This document shows positions 35,302 to 44,988 of a stretch of 64,000 nt of DNA, piece after piece; position 1 is the stretch's first letter, and each line of letters opens with the position of its first letter. The stretch comes from Chitinophagaceae bacterium (GTDB taxonomy: Bacteria > Bacteroidota > Bacteroidia > Chitinophagales > Chitinophagaceae). Position numbers and translations under genes: made by a program. Below the pieces are notes generated by a model. It was not told the origin of the DNA. It saw only the letters and a list, made by a program, of their open reading frames with translations, and ran no database searches. The stretch is taken from the NCBI GenBank assembly GCA_016720745.1, contig JADKKA010000001.1, forward strand, positions 124,001 through 188,000, given 5' to 3'.

Positions 35302-36804
35302 TTAACTCAATTGATATTGTAACATCATGCCATCGTCTTCGTGTTCCAGGTTATGACAATGGAATACAAACTTTCCGGTATTGCTTTCAAATGGAACAAG
35401 TACTCTTACTGTTTCACCCGGCATTACCAGTACCGTATCCTTCCATCCGCTTTCTGAAGCTATCCTGGTTCCCCTGCCACCCGTTCGGTCAAGCACCTGG
35501 AAAAATACCCCATGTAGGTGCATAGGGTGTGGTTCATCTCCTTTGCTGTTGTCAAAAACCCAAATTTCATTAGTATTGGCAGCAACATTCTCGTCAATAC
35601 GGTTGCTGTCAAATAATTTGCCGTTGATACGGTGCCGCATCTGCATGCCGTCATTCATGGGATATCCATGATGCTCCATTGCATTTGAAATATCAAATGT
35701 TCTTGTCTTTACTGCTGATGAAACCTGGATATTACTAATTACACTCAGGTTAGCAGGAACTGTAAATGGATCGGTAACTGTGGATGTTACTTTAAACTTC
35801 ATTATTCTGAAAGATTGCTTACCCTGTGCAGCGCCACCCTGTACAAATTCTTTACTCATTAAAAATAGTTCAGTACCGACTGTTACTCCGCTAAAGTTGA
35901 CCAATACGTCCAATCTTTCACCAGGCGCAATCAAAATTTCTTTTATAGTAACCGGATTTTTCAATAGGCCTCCATCATTACCGATTACTATTATGTCGGC
36001 ATTATTGCTGAGAGCAAGGTTGTACACCCTTGCATTAGAACCATTCAATAAGCGAAGGCGGTAATACCGGGTGGATACATCTGTATAAGGTGAGTAAATG
36101 CCATTGACTACAATTGAGTCACCCATATAGCCAGCCATTACTTCTTCCATAGAAGGATTATAAGTTATTCCGCTATTAGTGATGCGTTTATCCTGTATCA
36201 CCAATGGGATTTCGTATTGACCAGATGGGAGGTTCAGCGCAGATTCCTCTGCGTCATTAATAATGAATAAACCAGCTAATCCCTGGAATACCTGCTTACC
36301 GGTTTTTTCATGAGGATGCGGATGATACCAGCTTAAACCAGCTCGTTGATTTACCGTGAACTGATATCGGAAATTGCTGCCTGCATCGGCCAACTGGTCA
36401 GGGTGGCCATCCATCAACGCCGGAATTTTTAAGCCATGCCAATGTATATTGGTATGTTCCGATAAATTATTCTGTAAAAGAATATTCACTGCATCCCCTT
36501 TATTTACTTTGAAAGTAGGGCCGAGCAGGCTGTTAGGTTGGTAACCTAATACTGGTATAGTCGTACCCTTTAAATTGGCAGTTGTGGCCTGGGCCGTAAG
36601 CGTTTGATTCAATCCAGCCTGAGCGGGAAATGAAAGGAGTTTTGAAAAATCACCTTCGGTTACCATTACAGGTTCCGTCATTAAACCCATGTGATGTTCC
36701 TTTTTACAGCCACTGCAACTGACCAGAAATCCGGCTAATGAACCACCTGTTACTACCGTACCGGCACTAAGGCCTGATATTTTCAAAAAGTTTCTTCTTT
36801 GCAT
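35302..36804 (-). CDS. Multicopper oxidase (CueO/CopA-type, Tat-exported)
   Basis: 500 aa. Tat signal RRNFLKIS with a Cys at C30. Copper sites: HWHG (121-124), HPHPH (161-165), HPMHLHG (426-432) and HCHNLEHEDDGM (482-493), giving the type 1, 2 and 3 ligands including the final M. The family oxidizes Cu+ to less toxic Cu2+ in the periplasm. It lies between the TolC and CusB genes, within the copper operon. Confidence 0.94.
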   Translation of the reverse strand: MQRRNFLKISGLSAGTVVTGGSLAGFLVSCSGCKKEHHMGLMTEPVMVTEGDFSKLLSFPAQAGLNQTLTAQATTANLKGTTIPVLGYQPNSLLGPTFKVNKGDAVNILLQNNLSEHTNIHWHGLKIPALMDGHPDQLADAGSNFRYQFTVNQRAGLSWYHPHPHEKTGKQVFQGLAGLFIINDAEESALNLPSGQYEIPLVIQDKRITNSGITYNPSMEEVMAGYMGDSIVVNGIYSPYTDVSTRYYRLRLLNGSNARVYNLALSNNADIIVIGNDGGLLKNPVTIKEILIAPGERLDVLVNFSGVTVGTELFLMSKEFVQGGAAQGKQSFRIMKFKVTSTVTDPFTVPANLSVISNIQVSSAVKTRTFDISNAMEHHGYPMNDGMQMRHRINGKLFDSNRIDENVAANTNEIWVFDNSKGDEPHPMHLHGVFFQVLDRTGGRGTRIASESGWKDTVLVMPGETVRVLVPFESNTGKFVFHCHNLEHEDDGMMLQYQLS

Positions 36805-36815
36805 ACAGCGGTGTT

Positions 36816-38069
36816 TTAATTTTTTTCAATAATTCTTTCAATCGTTACCTGGAGTTTCAATGCCTGGTTGAGCAGATCCACATATTCCAGTTGTTTCATA
36901 TTCAACGTTTCCCATGCATCATAAAGCATAAATAACTCTTCTGTGTTCTGCTCATAACCCAGTTGCATGGTCTTGTAATTATTCCGCAGAGCAGGAATAA
37001 TATTTTCTTCGTATAGTTTTATTTGCTTTTTCTTTAAATCAAGTTCATTTCTCATGCCATAGGCCATGCCGCTGTATTCATTCACCATCATTTCCTTTTG
37101 TGATTGTATGGCATAGGTTTTCCATTTCAGGCTTTCAATATTAGCCTTGTTCATTTTAGATGACCATTTTGCCATCGGAATCCGTACCATGCCCATGATG
37201 GTGTACTGCATAGGCTGACCGCCAAAACCAATCATATTATCGTAGCGTATACCAAACTGGGGCTTGAGTGCAGCTTTTTCTGTTTCCTGTTTCAGCAATG
37301 TGAGGTTGATTTCCTTGTTTAGAGATTTCAGGTCACTCCGGTTAGTGTAGAATAATGTGCTGTCAAAAACAAGCGCTGAATAATCGCTTAATAAATAGGT
37401 GGTATCAATATCAAATTCTATCATGGCATTTCTGCCCATCAATGAATTAAGGCGGATGCGTTTTTCCCTGATGTCGGCTTCAAACATAAGTTGCATATTC
37501 TTTACATCACCCAATGCTGCTTTTGCTTTGTAATAGGCGCTTATTTTCTCCAACCCGTTTCTATATCGTATCTCCGCATTTTTAATCATGAATTCCAGAA
37601 TCCTTTCGTTTTCACTCAGTATCACGAGTTTCTTTTTCAGGATAATCCATTCGTAAAAAAACTGCTTTGCATCATTGATCAATTCATTGAGTGTGGCATT
37701 CTTTCTTTCCTTTTCCACGGATGACATAGCTTTCATATACCTTTCATCTGCGTCCAGCTTTTTTCGGTTGGGGAACATCTGTTCGCCGGATACCATCACA
37801 GAACCCATACCCGGTATATCGCCTTCCCGATGCCAAAGCCGCACATCATAGGGTGTCATAAACTGGCCGATGCCTACCTGCGGCGGCATCCAGCTTCTTG
37901 CACCCTTAGCCGCTTCATCCATGGAACGTATTTCATTATCATACATTTTAACCACAGGATGCGATGATTTGATGCTGTCAATAACAGCATCCAGTTTTAA
38001 GATTTGCGAATGGCTGCTGCCAGCAACCACAGATGCAAACAATGCCAGGATTAGTTTATTCTTTAACAT
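36816..38069 (-). CDS. cusC: TolC-family outer-membrane efflux protein (CusC/CzcC-like)
   Basis: 417 aa from ATG 38069, preferred over a TTG one codon earlier. A signal peptide covers the first about 21 residues. Two helical repeats typical of OEP proteins are visible: EIRYRNGLEKISAYYKAKAAL and, in the second half, YKTMQLGYEQNTEELFMLYDAWE. It overlaps the CusA C-terminal ORF by 14 bp, so the two are coupled. It provides the outer-membrane channel of the Cus pump. Confidence 0.9.
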   Translation of the reverse strand: MLKNKLILALFASVVAGSSHSQILKLDAVIDSIKSSHPVVKMYDNEIRSMDEAAKGARSWMPPQVGIGQFMTPYDVRLWHREGDIPGMGSVMVSGEQMFPNRKKLDADERYMKAMSSVEKERKNATLNELINDAKQFFYEWIILKKKLVILSENERILEFMIKNAEIRYRNGLEKISAYYKAKAALGDVKNMQLMFEADIREKRIRLNSLMGRNAMIEFDIDTTYLLSDYSALVFDSTLFYTNRSDLKSLNKEINLTLLKQETEKAALKPQFGIRYDNMIGFGGQPMQYTIMGMVRIPMAKWSSKMNKANIESLKWKTYAIQSQKEMMVNEYSGMAYGMRNELDLKKKQIKLYEENIIPALRNNYKTMQLGYEQNTEELFMLYDAWETLNMKQLEYVDLLNQALKLQVTIERIIEKN

Positions 38070-39981
38070 CAATTAATTCAATTTTACCTTTACGTTTTAA
38101 TTCTCTTTCCTTAATCATTTCAAATATGACAGGGGTAATCAGTAGTACATAAATGGTAGATGAAAGTGTACCGCCAATTAAGGGGATGGTGATGGGACGC
38201 ATTATATCGCTGCCCACACCCGTAGCCCAGAGAATGGGTATCAAACCAAAAAGCCCAACTGATACGGTCATCAGTTTTGGCCTTAATCTCTTTGCTGAAC
38301 CTTCTATTACAAATTCACGAATGATAGCTGGTGTTAAAGTTGCTTTGGAGTTGCCGTGTTTTGCCACCATATTATTCATGGCCTCATTCAGGTAGATTGT
38401 CATGAGCATAGCAGTTTCAATAGCCATCCCGAACAAGGCGATAAAACCTACTGCCACCGCAACGGATAAATTAATGCCATAAAAATAAACCATGAAAACC
38501 CCACCGATCAATGCAAACGGAACTGTTATCATCGTAATAGCAGCTTCTTTAAAAGAATGATAAGTGAAATACAATACCATGAAAATGATGATAATGACTA
38601 TTGGCAAAATCATTTTCAATGTACGATTAGCCCTTATCTGGTTTTCCCACTGGCCGCTCCATTCCAGGAAATATCCTTTAGGAAGTTTAGTTATCATCTG
38701 GTTTAATCTTTCCTGTGCCTCTTTTACGGTGCTTCCCAAATCTCTTTCTCTTACATTGAAAAGAACGGTGCCCCTGAGCATGGCATTTTCTGAATTAATC
38801 ATTGGCGGTCCATCGCTGAGTTTTATTTCTGCGACGGCCTCTAAGGGAATCGGACCGAAATTCATCGTCTGAACCTGTAACCTCTTTAATGATTCCAGGT
38901 TATTACGGAAATCCTGACCGTACCGAGCATTTACTGAAAAGCGCTGGCGGCCTTCAATCGTCGTAGTAAGCTTCATCCCTCCCAATGCACTTTCAATGAC
39001 CGTATTAACATCATCCACACTCAGTCCATACCGGCCAATTTCCTCCCGTTTCACTGCAATGTCAACATACTTACCGCCGGTGATGGGTTCCACATACAAA
39101 TCTTTTATGCCTTCAATACCTTCCAATTGCTTTTTGATAGTTTGGGCAAAGGCATAAATACTGTCTAAGTTTTGTCCATACACTTTCAACCCAACATCGG
39201 TCCGAATACCTGTTGAAAGCATATTAATACGGTTAATAATAGGTTGTGTCCATCCATTGGTAACACCCGGTATCTGCATTTTGGAATTTAGCTCATTGAT
39301 GATACCATCTTTCGTCATTCCCTTTCTCCATTCGCTTTTTGGCTTCAGCAGAATAATGGTTTCTATCATACTGATAGGTGAATTATCCGTTGCCGTATTT
39401 GCCCGGCCTGCCTTGCCCAGTACATGTGAAACTTCAGGAACAGTGCTGATGATTTTATCCTGCACCTGCAGCAGTCGCTTAGCTTCTGAATTGGACACAT
39501 CGGGTAATGTAACAGGCATAAAGAGCAAGGAACCTTCATCCAGCGGCGGCATAAATTCAGAGCCGAGCCTTGTCATCATTATGATGCCGGTTGCCAGGGC
39601 AATAATATTTACCGCAATGGTGGTTTTACGCCACTTCAAACACCACTTCAGGATTGGGGTATAGATTCTTTCCAGCGTTCTTGTAATAGGATTGGCACTT
39701 TCAGGCTTTAATCTGCCTTTGAGAAAAAATGAAATCAGTACAGGAGTTAAAGTGATAGCAAGAAAAGCATCGATCAGCAGGATGAACGTTTTTGTCCATG
39801 CCAGCGGATGAAAGAGCTTGCCTTCCATACCCGTAAGCAGAAATACCGGAAGAAAAGAAGTAACCACAATGATGGTAGAATAAAATACACCTGGGCCCAC
39901 CTGTTTGGATGACTTCTCAATAATTTCACTCCGTTCTTCAGGTGTCAGCGGGTCTTTATTTCTTTTGAGCCATTTTGCCAT
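38056..39981 (-). CDS. cusA: CusA copper RND pump, C-terminal half
   Basis: 641 aa. It starts in the cytoplasmic loop after the fourth membrane helix and covers the rest of the pump: QVGPGVFYSTIIVVTSFLPVF, GSEFMPPLDEGSLLFMPVTLP, MIETIILLKPKSEWRKGM, NRINMLSTGIRTDVGLKVYG, and the closing membrane helices. Sequence and Met content place it with Cu(I)/Ag(I) CusA rather than CzcA. The ATG is 2 nt after the stop of the upstream half and in another frame, so the pump is made as two polypeptides or is frameshifted. Confidence 0.88.
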   Translation of the reverse strand: MAKWLKRNKDPLTPEERSEIIEKSSKQVGPGVFYSTIIVVTSFLPVFLLTGMEGKLFHPLAWTKTFILLIDAFLAITLTPVLISFFLKGRLKPESANPITRTLERIYTPILKWCLKWRKTTIAVNIIALATGIIMMTRLGSEFMPPLDEGSLLFMPVTLPDVSNSEAKRLLQVQDKIISTVPEVSHVLGKAGRANTATDNSPISMIETIILLKPKSEWRKGMTKDGIINELNSKMQIPGVTNGWTQPIINRINMLSTGIRTDVGLKVYGQNLDSIYAFAQTIKKQLEGIEGIKDLYVEPITGGKYVDIAVKREEIGRYGLSVDDVNTVIESALGGMKLTTTIEGRQRFSVNARYGQDFRNNLESLKRLQVQTMNFGPIPLEAVAEIKLSDGPPMINSENAMLRGTVLFNVRERDLGSTVKEAQERLNQMITKLPKGYFLEWSGQWENQIRANRTLKMILPIVIIIIFMVLYFTYHSFKEAAITMITVPFALIGGVFMVYFYGINLSVAVAVGFIALFGMAIETAMLMTIYLNEAMNNMVAKHGNSKATLTPAIIREFVIEGSAKRLRPKLMTVSVGLFGLIPILWATGVGSDIMRPITIPLIGGTLSSTIYVLLITPVIFEMIKERELKRKGKIELIDVKE

Positions 39982-39983
39982 AT

Positions 39984-41273
39984 TTATGCTTTGTCGGATG
40001 AGTTAATTTTTGCTGTTTGCGCTTCACTGATATGCCGGTAAGCATTCTCCACCATAACAATACCATCATCTACCACCACGCCAATAGCCAGTGCAATACC
40101 TGTTAATGACATAATGTTGGATGAAATACCAAACATTTCCAGGAATATAAAACCGGCCGCTACAGAAATAGGTAATTGAATAAGGATAATTACAGCACTT
40201 CTCCAGTGAAATAAAAAAATAAGAACAATAAGAGATACAGCAATCATCTCTTCAATCAGTGTTCCTTTTACCGAATCAATAGCTTCCTGTATCAAAGTGC
40301 TGCGATCATAGGAGGTTTTAAATGTCACCCCTTCGGGCAATCCTTTTTCTACTTCCTTCATTTTCGCTTTTACAGCTTCAATTACTTTATTGGCATTCTC
40401 ATTATACCGCATCACTACAATGCCGCCCACCACTTCACCTTTCCCATCCATATCAAAGATGCCGAGACGTAAATCACCACCCATTTGTACTGTGCCGATG
40501 TCTTTTACTCTAACCGGGATACCATTATAGTTTGCGAGTGCAATGTTTTCAACATCCTCCTTACTTTTTATATAGCCGAGGCCCCGAATGATATAGGCCA
40601 TATCTGCCATTTCAAACTTTCTGCCGCCTACATCATTGTTATTCGCTTTTACTTTATTCATTACATCCATCAGCGAGATGTTGTAAAACTGCAGTTTTAC
40701 CGGGTCAACCACCAACTGGTATTGCTTTTCAAATCCGCCAAATGAAGCTACTTCTGCAACACCCGGCACTGTTTGCAAGGCAAACTTGATATACCAGTCC
40801 TGCAAGGCTCTTTGCTCACCCAGATCCAATTTCGGCGCATCTAAATGGTACCAGTAAACATGACCTACACCCGTGCCATCAGGCCCTAATGTGGGGGTTA
40901 CACCCTGCGGTAATAACCGCTGTGCAAAATTCAGTCGTTCCAGTACTCTTGTTCTTGCCCAATAGATGTCCACATTGTCTTCAAAAATCACATATACAAA
41001 ACTCATCCCGAACATAGATGTGCCCCGGATGTTCTTAATCTTTGGGATACCCTGCAGATTACTAACCAAAGGATAGGTTACCTGGTCTTCCATTACCTGC
41101 GGACTTCGACCCATCCATTCGGTAAAGACGATAACCTGATTTTCACTCAAATCCGGAATGGCATCAATCGGGTTTTGCTTAACAGAATAAATACCATACG
41201 CAAACAGGCCGCCTGCCAGGAGCAGCACAATCAGCCTGTTGCGTAAAGCCAGTTCAATCAGTTTCTGAACCAT
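39984..41273 (-). CDS. cusA: CusA copper RND pump, N-terminal half
   Basis: 429 aa. Start MVQKLIELALRNRLIVLLL, porter motif IDAIPDLSENQVIVFTEW, VPGVAEVASFGGFEKQYQL, transmembrane helices II-IV and IALAIGVVVDDGIVMVENAYRHISEA. It then ends with 12 extra residues and TAA. A CusA protein should be about 1040 aa, and the missing part is encoded directly downstream. Residues flanking the split are longer by about 14 than the same loop in E. coli CusA. Confidence 0.88.
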   Translation of the reverse strand: MVQKLIELALRNRLIVLLLAGGLFAYGIYSVKQNPIDAIPDLSENQVIVFTEWMGRSPQVMEDQVTYPLVSNLQGIPKIKNIRGTSMFGMSFVYVIFEDNVDIYWARTRVLERLNFAQRLLPQGVTPTLGPDGTGVGHVYWYHLDAPKLDLGEQRALQDWYIKFALQTVPGVAEVASFGGFEKQYQLVVDPVKLQFYNISLMDVMNKVKANNNDVGGRKFEMADMAYIIRGLGYIKSKEDVENIALANYNGIPVRVKDIGTVQMGGDLRLGIFDMDGKGEVVGGIVVMRYNENANKVIEAVKAKMKEVEKGLPEGVTFKTSYDRSTLIQEAIDSVKGTLIEEMIAVSLIVLIFLFHWRSAVIILIQLPISVAAGFIFLEMFGISSNIMSLTGIALAIGVVVDDGIVMVENAYRHISEAQTAKINSSDKA

Positions 41274-41289
41274 GATGTTTGATTAATCA

Positions 41290-41922
41290 TTATTGAATTA
41301 CTTCCTCTACTCTGCCGCACTTGAACATTCCGGAACCGAAATACGGGTTTTTAATTTCCTTTACTTCGCTAATCCACATGGCACCCTGGTTGTCCCTTGC
41401 CATTGGACAATGGTCATGATAAAGAGGGCGGCCAGCACCGAAGTTTTTCACCAGGTCATAAACTACTTCACTCATCATTACAAAATGTGACCGCTGATGC
41501 TTAATATTATCCCCGTTCTTAGCTATATGTTCTGCATGTTCTTTCATTTCTGCTTCGTTGGCATCGTAGGCTGTTTTTTGTTCTGCCGTCAATAATGATT
41601 TATCCAGTTTGCCAATAGCATTTTCCATTGCTTTTGCTCCACTCGCAGCTTCACCGGCATTATCACCGGCCAGGGCATTTTTGATATGCAGGTAATGGTC
41701 CACAATTTCTTTTATGGATGCTGCTGCTTTGGCATCTACATTCGTAAAAACAACAGAAACTGCCTTTACATCCTTATCATCTGTTGCAGATACATGCTGT
41801 GTTGTGTCGGTACTCGTTTTGCTCATATCGTGCCCCTCATGTTCATTTTTAGGGCTGCTGTTGCTGCAGGCTGAAAAAACAAGTGCAGATACAATTGCAA
41901 TTGCTGAAATTATCTTGTTCAT
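41290..41922 (-). CDS. DUF3347 periplasmic lipoprotein
   Basis: 210 aa. Lipobox VFSACSNS. The helical DUF3347 domain (about 50-165) has IVDHYLHIKNALAGDN and MEKAIGKLDK-like repeats. The C-terminus carries likely Cu ligands: YHDHCPMA and GSGMFKCG. The same domain is fused to some CusB adaptors. Here it is a separate gene directly upstream of cusA and may hand copper to the pump. Confidence 0.85.
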   Translation of the reverse strand: MNKIISAIAIVSALVFSACSNSSPKNEHEGHDMSKTSTDTTQHVSATDDKDVKAVSVVFTNVDAKAAASIKEIVDHYLHIKNALAGDNAGEAASGAKAMENAIGKLDKSLLTAEQKTAYDANEAEMKEHAEHIAKNGDNIKHQRSHFVMMSEVVYDLVKNFGAGRPLYHDHCPMARDNQGAMWISEVKEIKNPYFGSGMFKCGRVEEVIQ

Positions 41923-41940
41923 AGTTATTTTTGATTTTGA

Positions 41941-42399
41941 TTAATGTTGATGATTGCTGTGATCTTCTTTCTTTTCTTTTAAATCCATGCCGCATTTAGG
42001 GCATTTACCGGCTTTACCGTATGTTTTATCGCCTTCACATTTCATTGGACATGCATAGGCTTTTACTACTTCCATTTTCATTTTTTCTTTTGGTGAAAGG
42101 TTTAAATCCATTCCACATTTGGTGCATTTTCCCGGTTTATTACTTACCACATCGGCGTGCATCGGGCAGGAGTAGTTTTTTACAACTTCAGCTTTCATTT
42201 GCTCTTTTGGTGAACGTTCCAGTTTCATACCGCAAACCGGGCAGTTACCGGGCTTTTTCATAGCTATGCTGTCATGCATTGAACAGGTATAAAGTTTTGT
42301 GTGCTTCAATGTGTCTCTTTTGCCTGCTTTTTCCTGAGCAAATACAGAAACAGACATGATGGTCAAAGCTGCCATCATCAGCATTTTTACTGATTTCAT
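41941..42399 (-). CDS. Secreted protein with three heavy-metal-binding domains
   Basis: 152 aa. A signal peptide covers 1-21. Three tandem units of the form YTCSMHxx..CPVCGM(K/D)L: residues about 37-63, 75-102 and 114-142, the last variant being YACPMKCEGDKTYG. The C-terminus ends in NHQH. It probably acts as a periplasmic metal sink or chaperone. It is the second gene of the copper operon. Confidence 0.85.
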   Translation of the reverse strand: MKSVKMLMMAALTIMSVSVFAQEKAGKRDTLKHTKLYTCSMHDSIAMKKPGNCPVCGMKLERSPKEQMKAEVVKNYSCPMHADVVSNKPGKCTKCGMDLNLSPKEKMKMEVVKAYACPMKCEGDKTYGKAGKCPKCGMDLKEKKEDHSNHQH

Positions 42400-42498
42400 T
42401 TTTTATTGTTTTACTATGTTGGAAAACGAATTACAACGGCATATAGAAATGCCAATAGCCCGGTGTAGGAACACCTGGCTCATCAATGAGTATAATCT

Positions 42499-42897
42499 CT
42501 AAATAAGGAAAGTACAATTGCGGATGTACACCGCAACGCCGCTACTTCGGGGTGGAGCGTGACTTACAGGATGTTTTTCGGTAACAGAAGAAACCAGGAT
42601 TTCTGAACTGGTAAAACATTCAACCGGTATGTCAATAACCTGTAATGCAAAATTAGTAACGAATGACTCAGCAGTTTTCTGGTCATTGTCATTCTTCACA
42701 AACTTATGTTCATCCTTGCAGCAGCCATTATCTTTTTCTTCAGACTTCTCCATGCCGCAGTTCCCGCAAGTTTTGGATTTATTGTGCCCCAAACCCCAAT
42801 CAGCCAGTTTGCCCATGCAATAGTGCATGTGCACCGTTGCCCCGGTTGAAGTACCGAGGTATAAAACGGCTAATATGGCTACGATGAACTTTTTCAT
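42499..42897 (-). CDS. HYC_CC_PP-type small secreted protein
   Basis: 132 aa. A signal peptide covers 1-20. The visible signature is MHYCMGKL near residue 25, then CGNCGM, GCCKDEHKF, APPRSS and a final VYIRNCTFLI. This HYC / CC / PP spacing occurs in small Bacteroidota proteins near copper genes. Metal binding by the cysteines and histidines is inferred. It is the first gene of the copper operon, so a promoter should lie just upstream of 42897. Confidence 0.75.
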   Translation of the reverse strand: MKKFIVAILAVLYLGTSTGATVHMHYCMGKLADWGLGHNKSKTCGNCGMEKSEEKDNGCCKDEHKFVKNDNDQKTAESFVTNFALQVIDIPVECFTSSEILVSSVTEKHPVSHAPPRSSGVAVYIRNCTFLI

Positions 42898-43566
42898 GAA
42901 TACGAAACAAAAGTATAGTTATTTTTTTGGAATAGAGCCCTAAATGTTTATAAAATAAATTTTAATACATGATTATGAATTACTTACAACAATTCTTCTT
43001 GGGTAGAAAAACTGCTTTCAGCAAACGACTTAGAAATTTACCGAATGACTTTAACAGGTTCATTTTATATCATATTTGCCAGCATTATGCCACTAATGGC
43101 TATCATCAGCGCTTCTTTAATGATGGATATTGAATCTACAGGAGGTTAAACAGATTTCCAGTCAAACTAATATACATGTGACTCTACCGGGATATCAATT
43201 ATCCAAAATATAATATTAAAAATTCAATTAAGTATTTACAATATTAATCTGTACTAACATTTGAGCAAATTTATATTAATTATCCACTAGTAGGTCCGAA
43301 GTTTATTTATAACTGTTTTTTCAAGTTCAATTCTGATTCTCATAATTCTGCTCTTTATCTGTTCCTGGATACTATTACTTCTACATAATTACATTTGCAA
43401 AACCAGTCTTGACAACAGTCCCTTTAAGTTGAATAAGGGGAATTAGTTTCACCCGGCCCATTGAAACAGATTAATAACCTGTGGGCCTATTCTGTCCAAA
43501 TTTTCTATCCCAGAAAGCCAGACACTACAACGACCCGCTTTTGAAAACTCGTATTTTTACATCGCG
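42898..43566. other. 669-bp boundary region between metal island and mobile element
   Basis: AT-rich. A frame from about 42981 to 43149 is open and encodes a hydrophobic stretch (MTLTGSFYIIFASIMPLMAI, then a short polar end) without a good start; it may be a gene remnant. No clear terminator, tRNA or att-like repeat was seen. The left part must hold the copper-operon promoter. Confidence 0.45.
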
Positions 43567-44115
43567 ATGGAATTCAGTATTACCTATTACAAGAATATGT
43601 TTTTACAGAAGTTCAATGAACTGGAAAGATATCATCTTGAATCTTCTAATTATTCCCTGATTCAGGCAAGTAATCCTGTTCGTTTTCTCTTATACGATAC
43701 ACAGCCATTAGTGGATATGCTTAATAAGGACAAACAATTGCCAATTACTTATTGCGTGAATGGGGATGAGTGGCATGAGAAGGAATCCGGTCTGTTACCG
43801 GTTATTGAATGGAAAGAGGTTAATCCGGGTCTGTCAGGTAATCCGGTGGAGTTAAAGAAAGATGCTTTTCTTAAATTCAAATGCCTGTACTTTTTGGAGA
43901 ACCCCTATACCGTTCAGGATATTCTTAAATTTTATGCATATGTACGGGGCGGTATACATCTGGATAAGGGAGAAGAAAAATACCAGCCGCTTCGTGAAGC
44001 ATTTTATGCCTTTCAGTTAAATGGTCTGTCATCGCTGGATCACAGCATGAGAGGTATTGTACAGGTAATCTATACTACACTCAGTAAATATAAAGAAGCA
44101 TTGTTGGCTGATTGA
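43567..44115 (+). CDS. Hypothetical protein
   Basis: 182 aa, ATG 43567. No signal peptide or membrane span. Mixed alpha/beta composition with a conserved-looking IHLDKGEEKYQPLREAFYAF segment near the C-terminus. I do not recognise the family. It is the first rightward gene after the metal island and precedes SSB and DUF932, so it probably belongs to the mobile element. Confidence 0.65.
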   Translation: MEFSITYYKNMFLQKFNELERYHLESSNYSLIQASNPVRFLLYDTQPLVDMLNKDKQLPITYCVNGDEWHEKESGLLPVIEWKEVNPGLSGNPVELKKDAFLKFKCLYFLENPYTVQDILKFYAYVRGGIHLDKGEEKYQPLREAFYAFQLNGLSSLDHSMRGIVQVIYTTLSKYKEALLAD

Positions 44116-44269
44116 TCTTTTTTCTGTTTTCTTTCCGGCTATTGTTTTTCATGGCATCTTTTCTTGCGACGCTCCGTTCATCTTTTTGCTCAGCTATCAA
44201 CTGGCAGATGACCGGCATACTATCCTCATCCTTCGGATACAATGCCTTCAGGGTATATTGGCTGTTCAC
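44081..44269 (-). CDS. Possible small basic protein
   Basis: 62 aa, charged and basic (QLIAEQKDERSVARKDAMKN), overlapping the 3' end of the convergent gene by 35 bp. Composition looks protein-like rather than a shadow, but there is no family match and the overlap lowers confidence. Confidence 0.3.
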   Translation of the reverse strand: MNSQYTLKALYPKDEDSMPVICQLIAEQKDERSVARKDAMKNNSRKENRKKINQPTMLLYIY

Positions 44270-44549
44270 GCCTCATGCTTCGGCGTCAACAGCAGGATTA
44301 CACAACTGAAGGTAGTTGATTGGCGAGGTCCTGTTTTGTAAGAAAAGGGACCCCATGCGAAAGCGAAGTTATGCGGCTTTGCGAATCTTAAAAAGCTGCA
44401 AAAAGACTACGGCATAAACACCCACCCATCCCACACCCTTCCTTTATTCCGTTTCCTTTTTGCCGGCAGGACAGCCGCATTCTTCCAAAGCTTTCTTTTT
44501 TCCCTTTTTCTTTTACAAAACAATTTTTTTTCATCAAAAATTAAATGTT
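44116..44549. other. 434-bp leader region before SSB
   Basis: Apart from the small minus-strand ORF, it holds a T-rich stretch (44480-44535) just before the SSB start and a CCATGCGAAAGCGAAG-type segment near 44352. No strong operator or terminator was recognised. Confidence 0.4.
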
Positions 44550-44921
44550 ATGGAACTAACAGGAAGAATCACAGCAAACGCAACGGTCAACACCGTGAAA
44601 GGTGACCGTAAAGTGGTACGGTTCAGTATCGCCATTAATGACAGTTACAAACCCAAAGATTCGCAGGAGGTGAAAAAGCTCACCACCTATGTGAACTGTT
44701 CCTACTGGATGCGGGAGGGTATCGCAAAGTATCTCACCAAAGGAACGCTGGTGGAAGTGCAGGGGCGTATCTCGGTCAGTGCATGGATGAACAAAGACGG
44801 AGAGCCAAAGGGCTCACTGGATTTTCATGTGAACGGTATCAAACTGCATGGTAAGGGTACTACTGAAACCTTACCCGCACCGGCCGATATTACTGAACCG
44901 GTGGAGGATTTACCATTCTGA
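44550..44921 (+). CDS. ssb: Single-stranded DNA-binding protein
   Basis: 123 aa from ATG 44550 (MELTGRITANATVNTV); an earlier in-frame start adds an F-rich leader unlike SSB. OB-fold strands KVVRFSIAINDSYKP, LTTYVNCSYWMREGIAKYLTKG, LVEVQGRISVSAWMNKDGEP and LDFHVNGIKLHG. It ends with an acidic tail and a terminal F (VEDLPF), as in canonical SSB C-termini. Mobile elements often carry their own SSB to protect transferred single strands. It heads the DUF932 unit. Confidence 0.92.
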   Translation: MELTGRITANATVNTVKGDRKVVRFSIAINDSYKPKDSQEVKKLTTYVNCSYWMREGIAKYLTKGTLVEVQGRISVSAWMNKDGEPKGSLDFHVNGIKLHGKGTTETLPAPADITEPVEDLPF

Positions 44922-44988
44922 TTTATTTATTCTCATTAAACCGCAGCAGTACCGCCTGCGGGATATAAATTATGCTGGGTAATCAATT

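Noticed and set aside
44460..44549. Upstream extension of the SSB gene by 30 codons
   Set aside because: The extension is F/K-rich and unlike SSB; ATG 44550 gives the canonical start.
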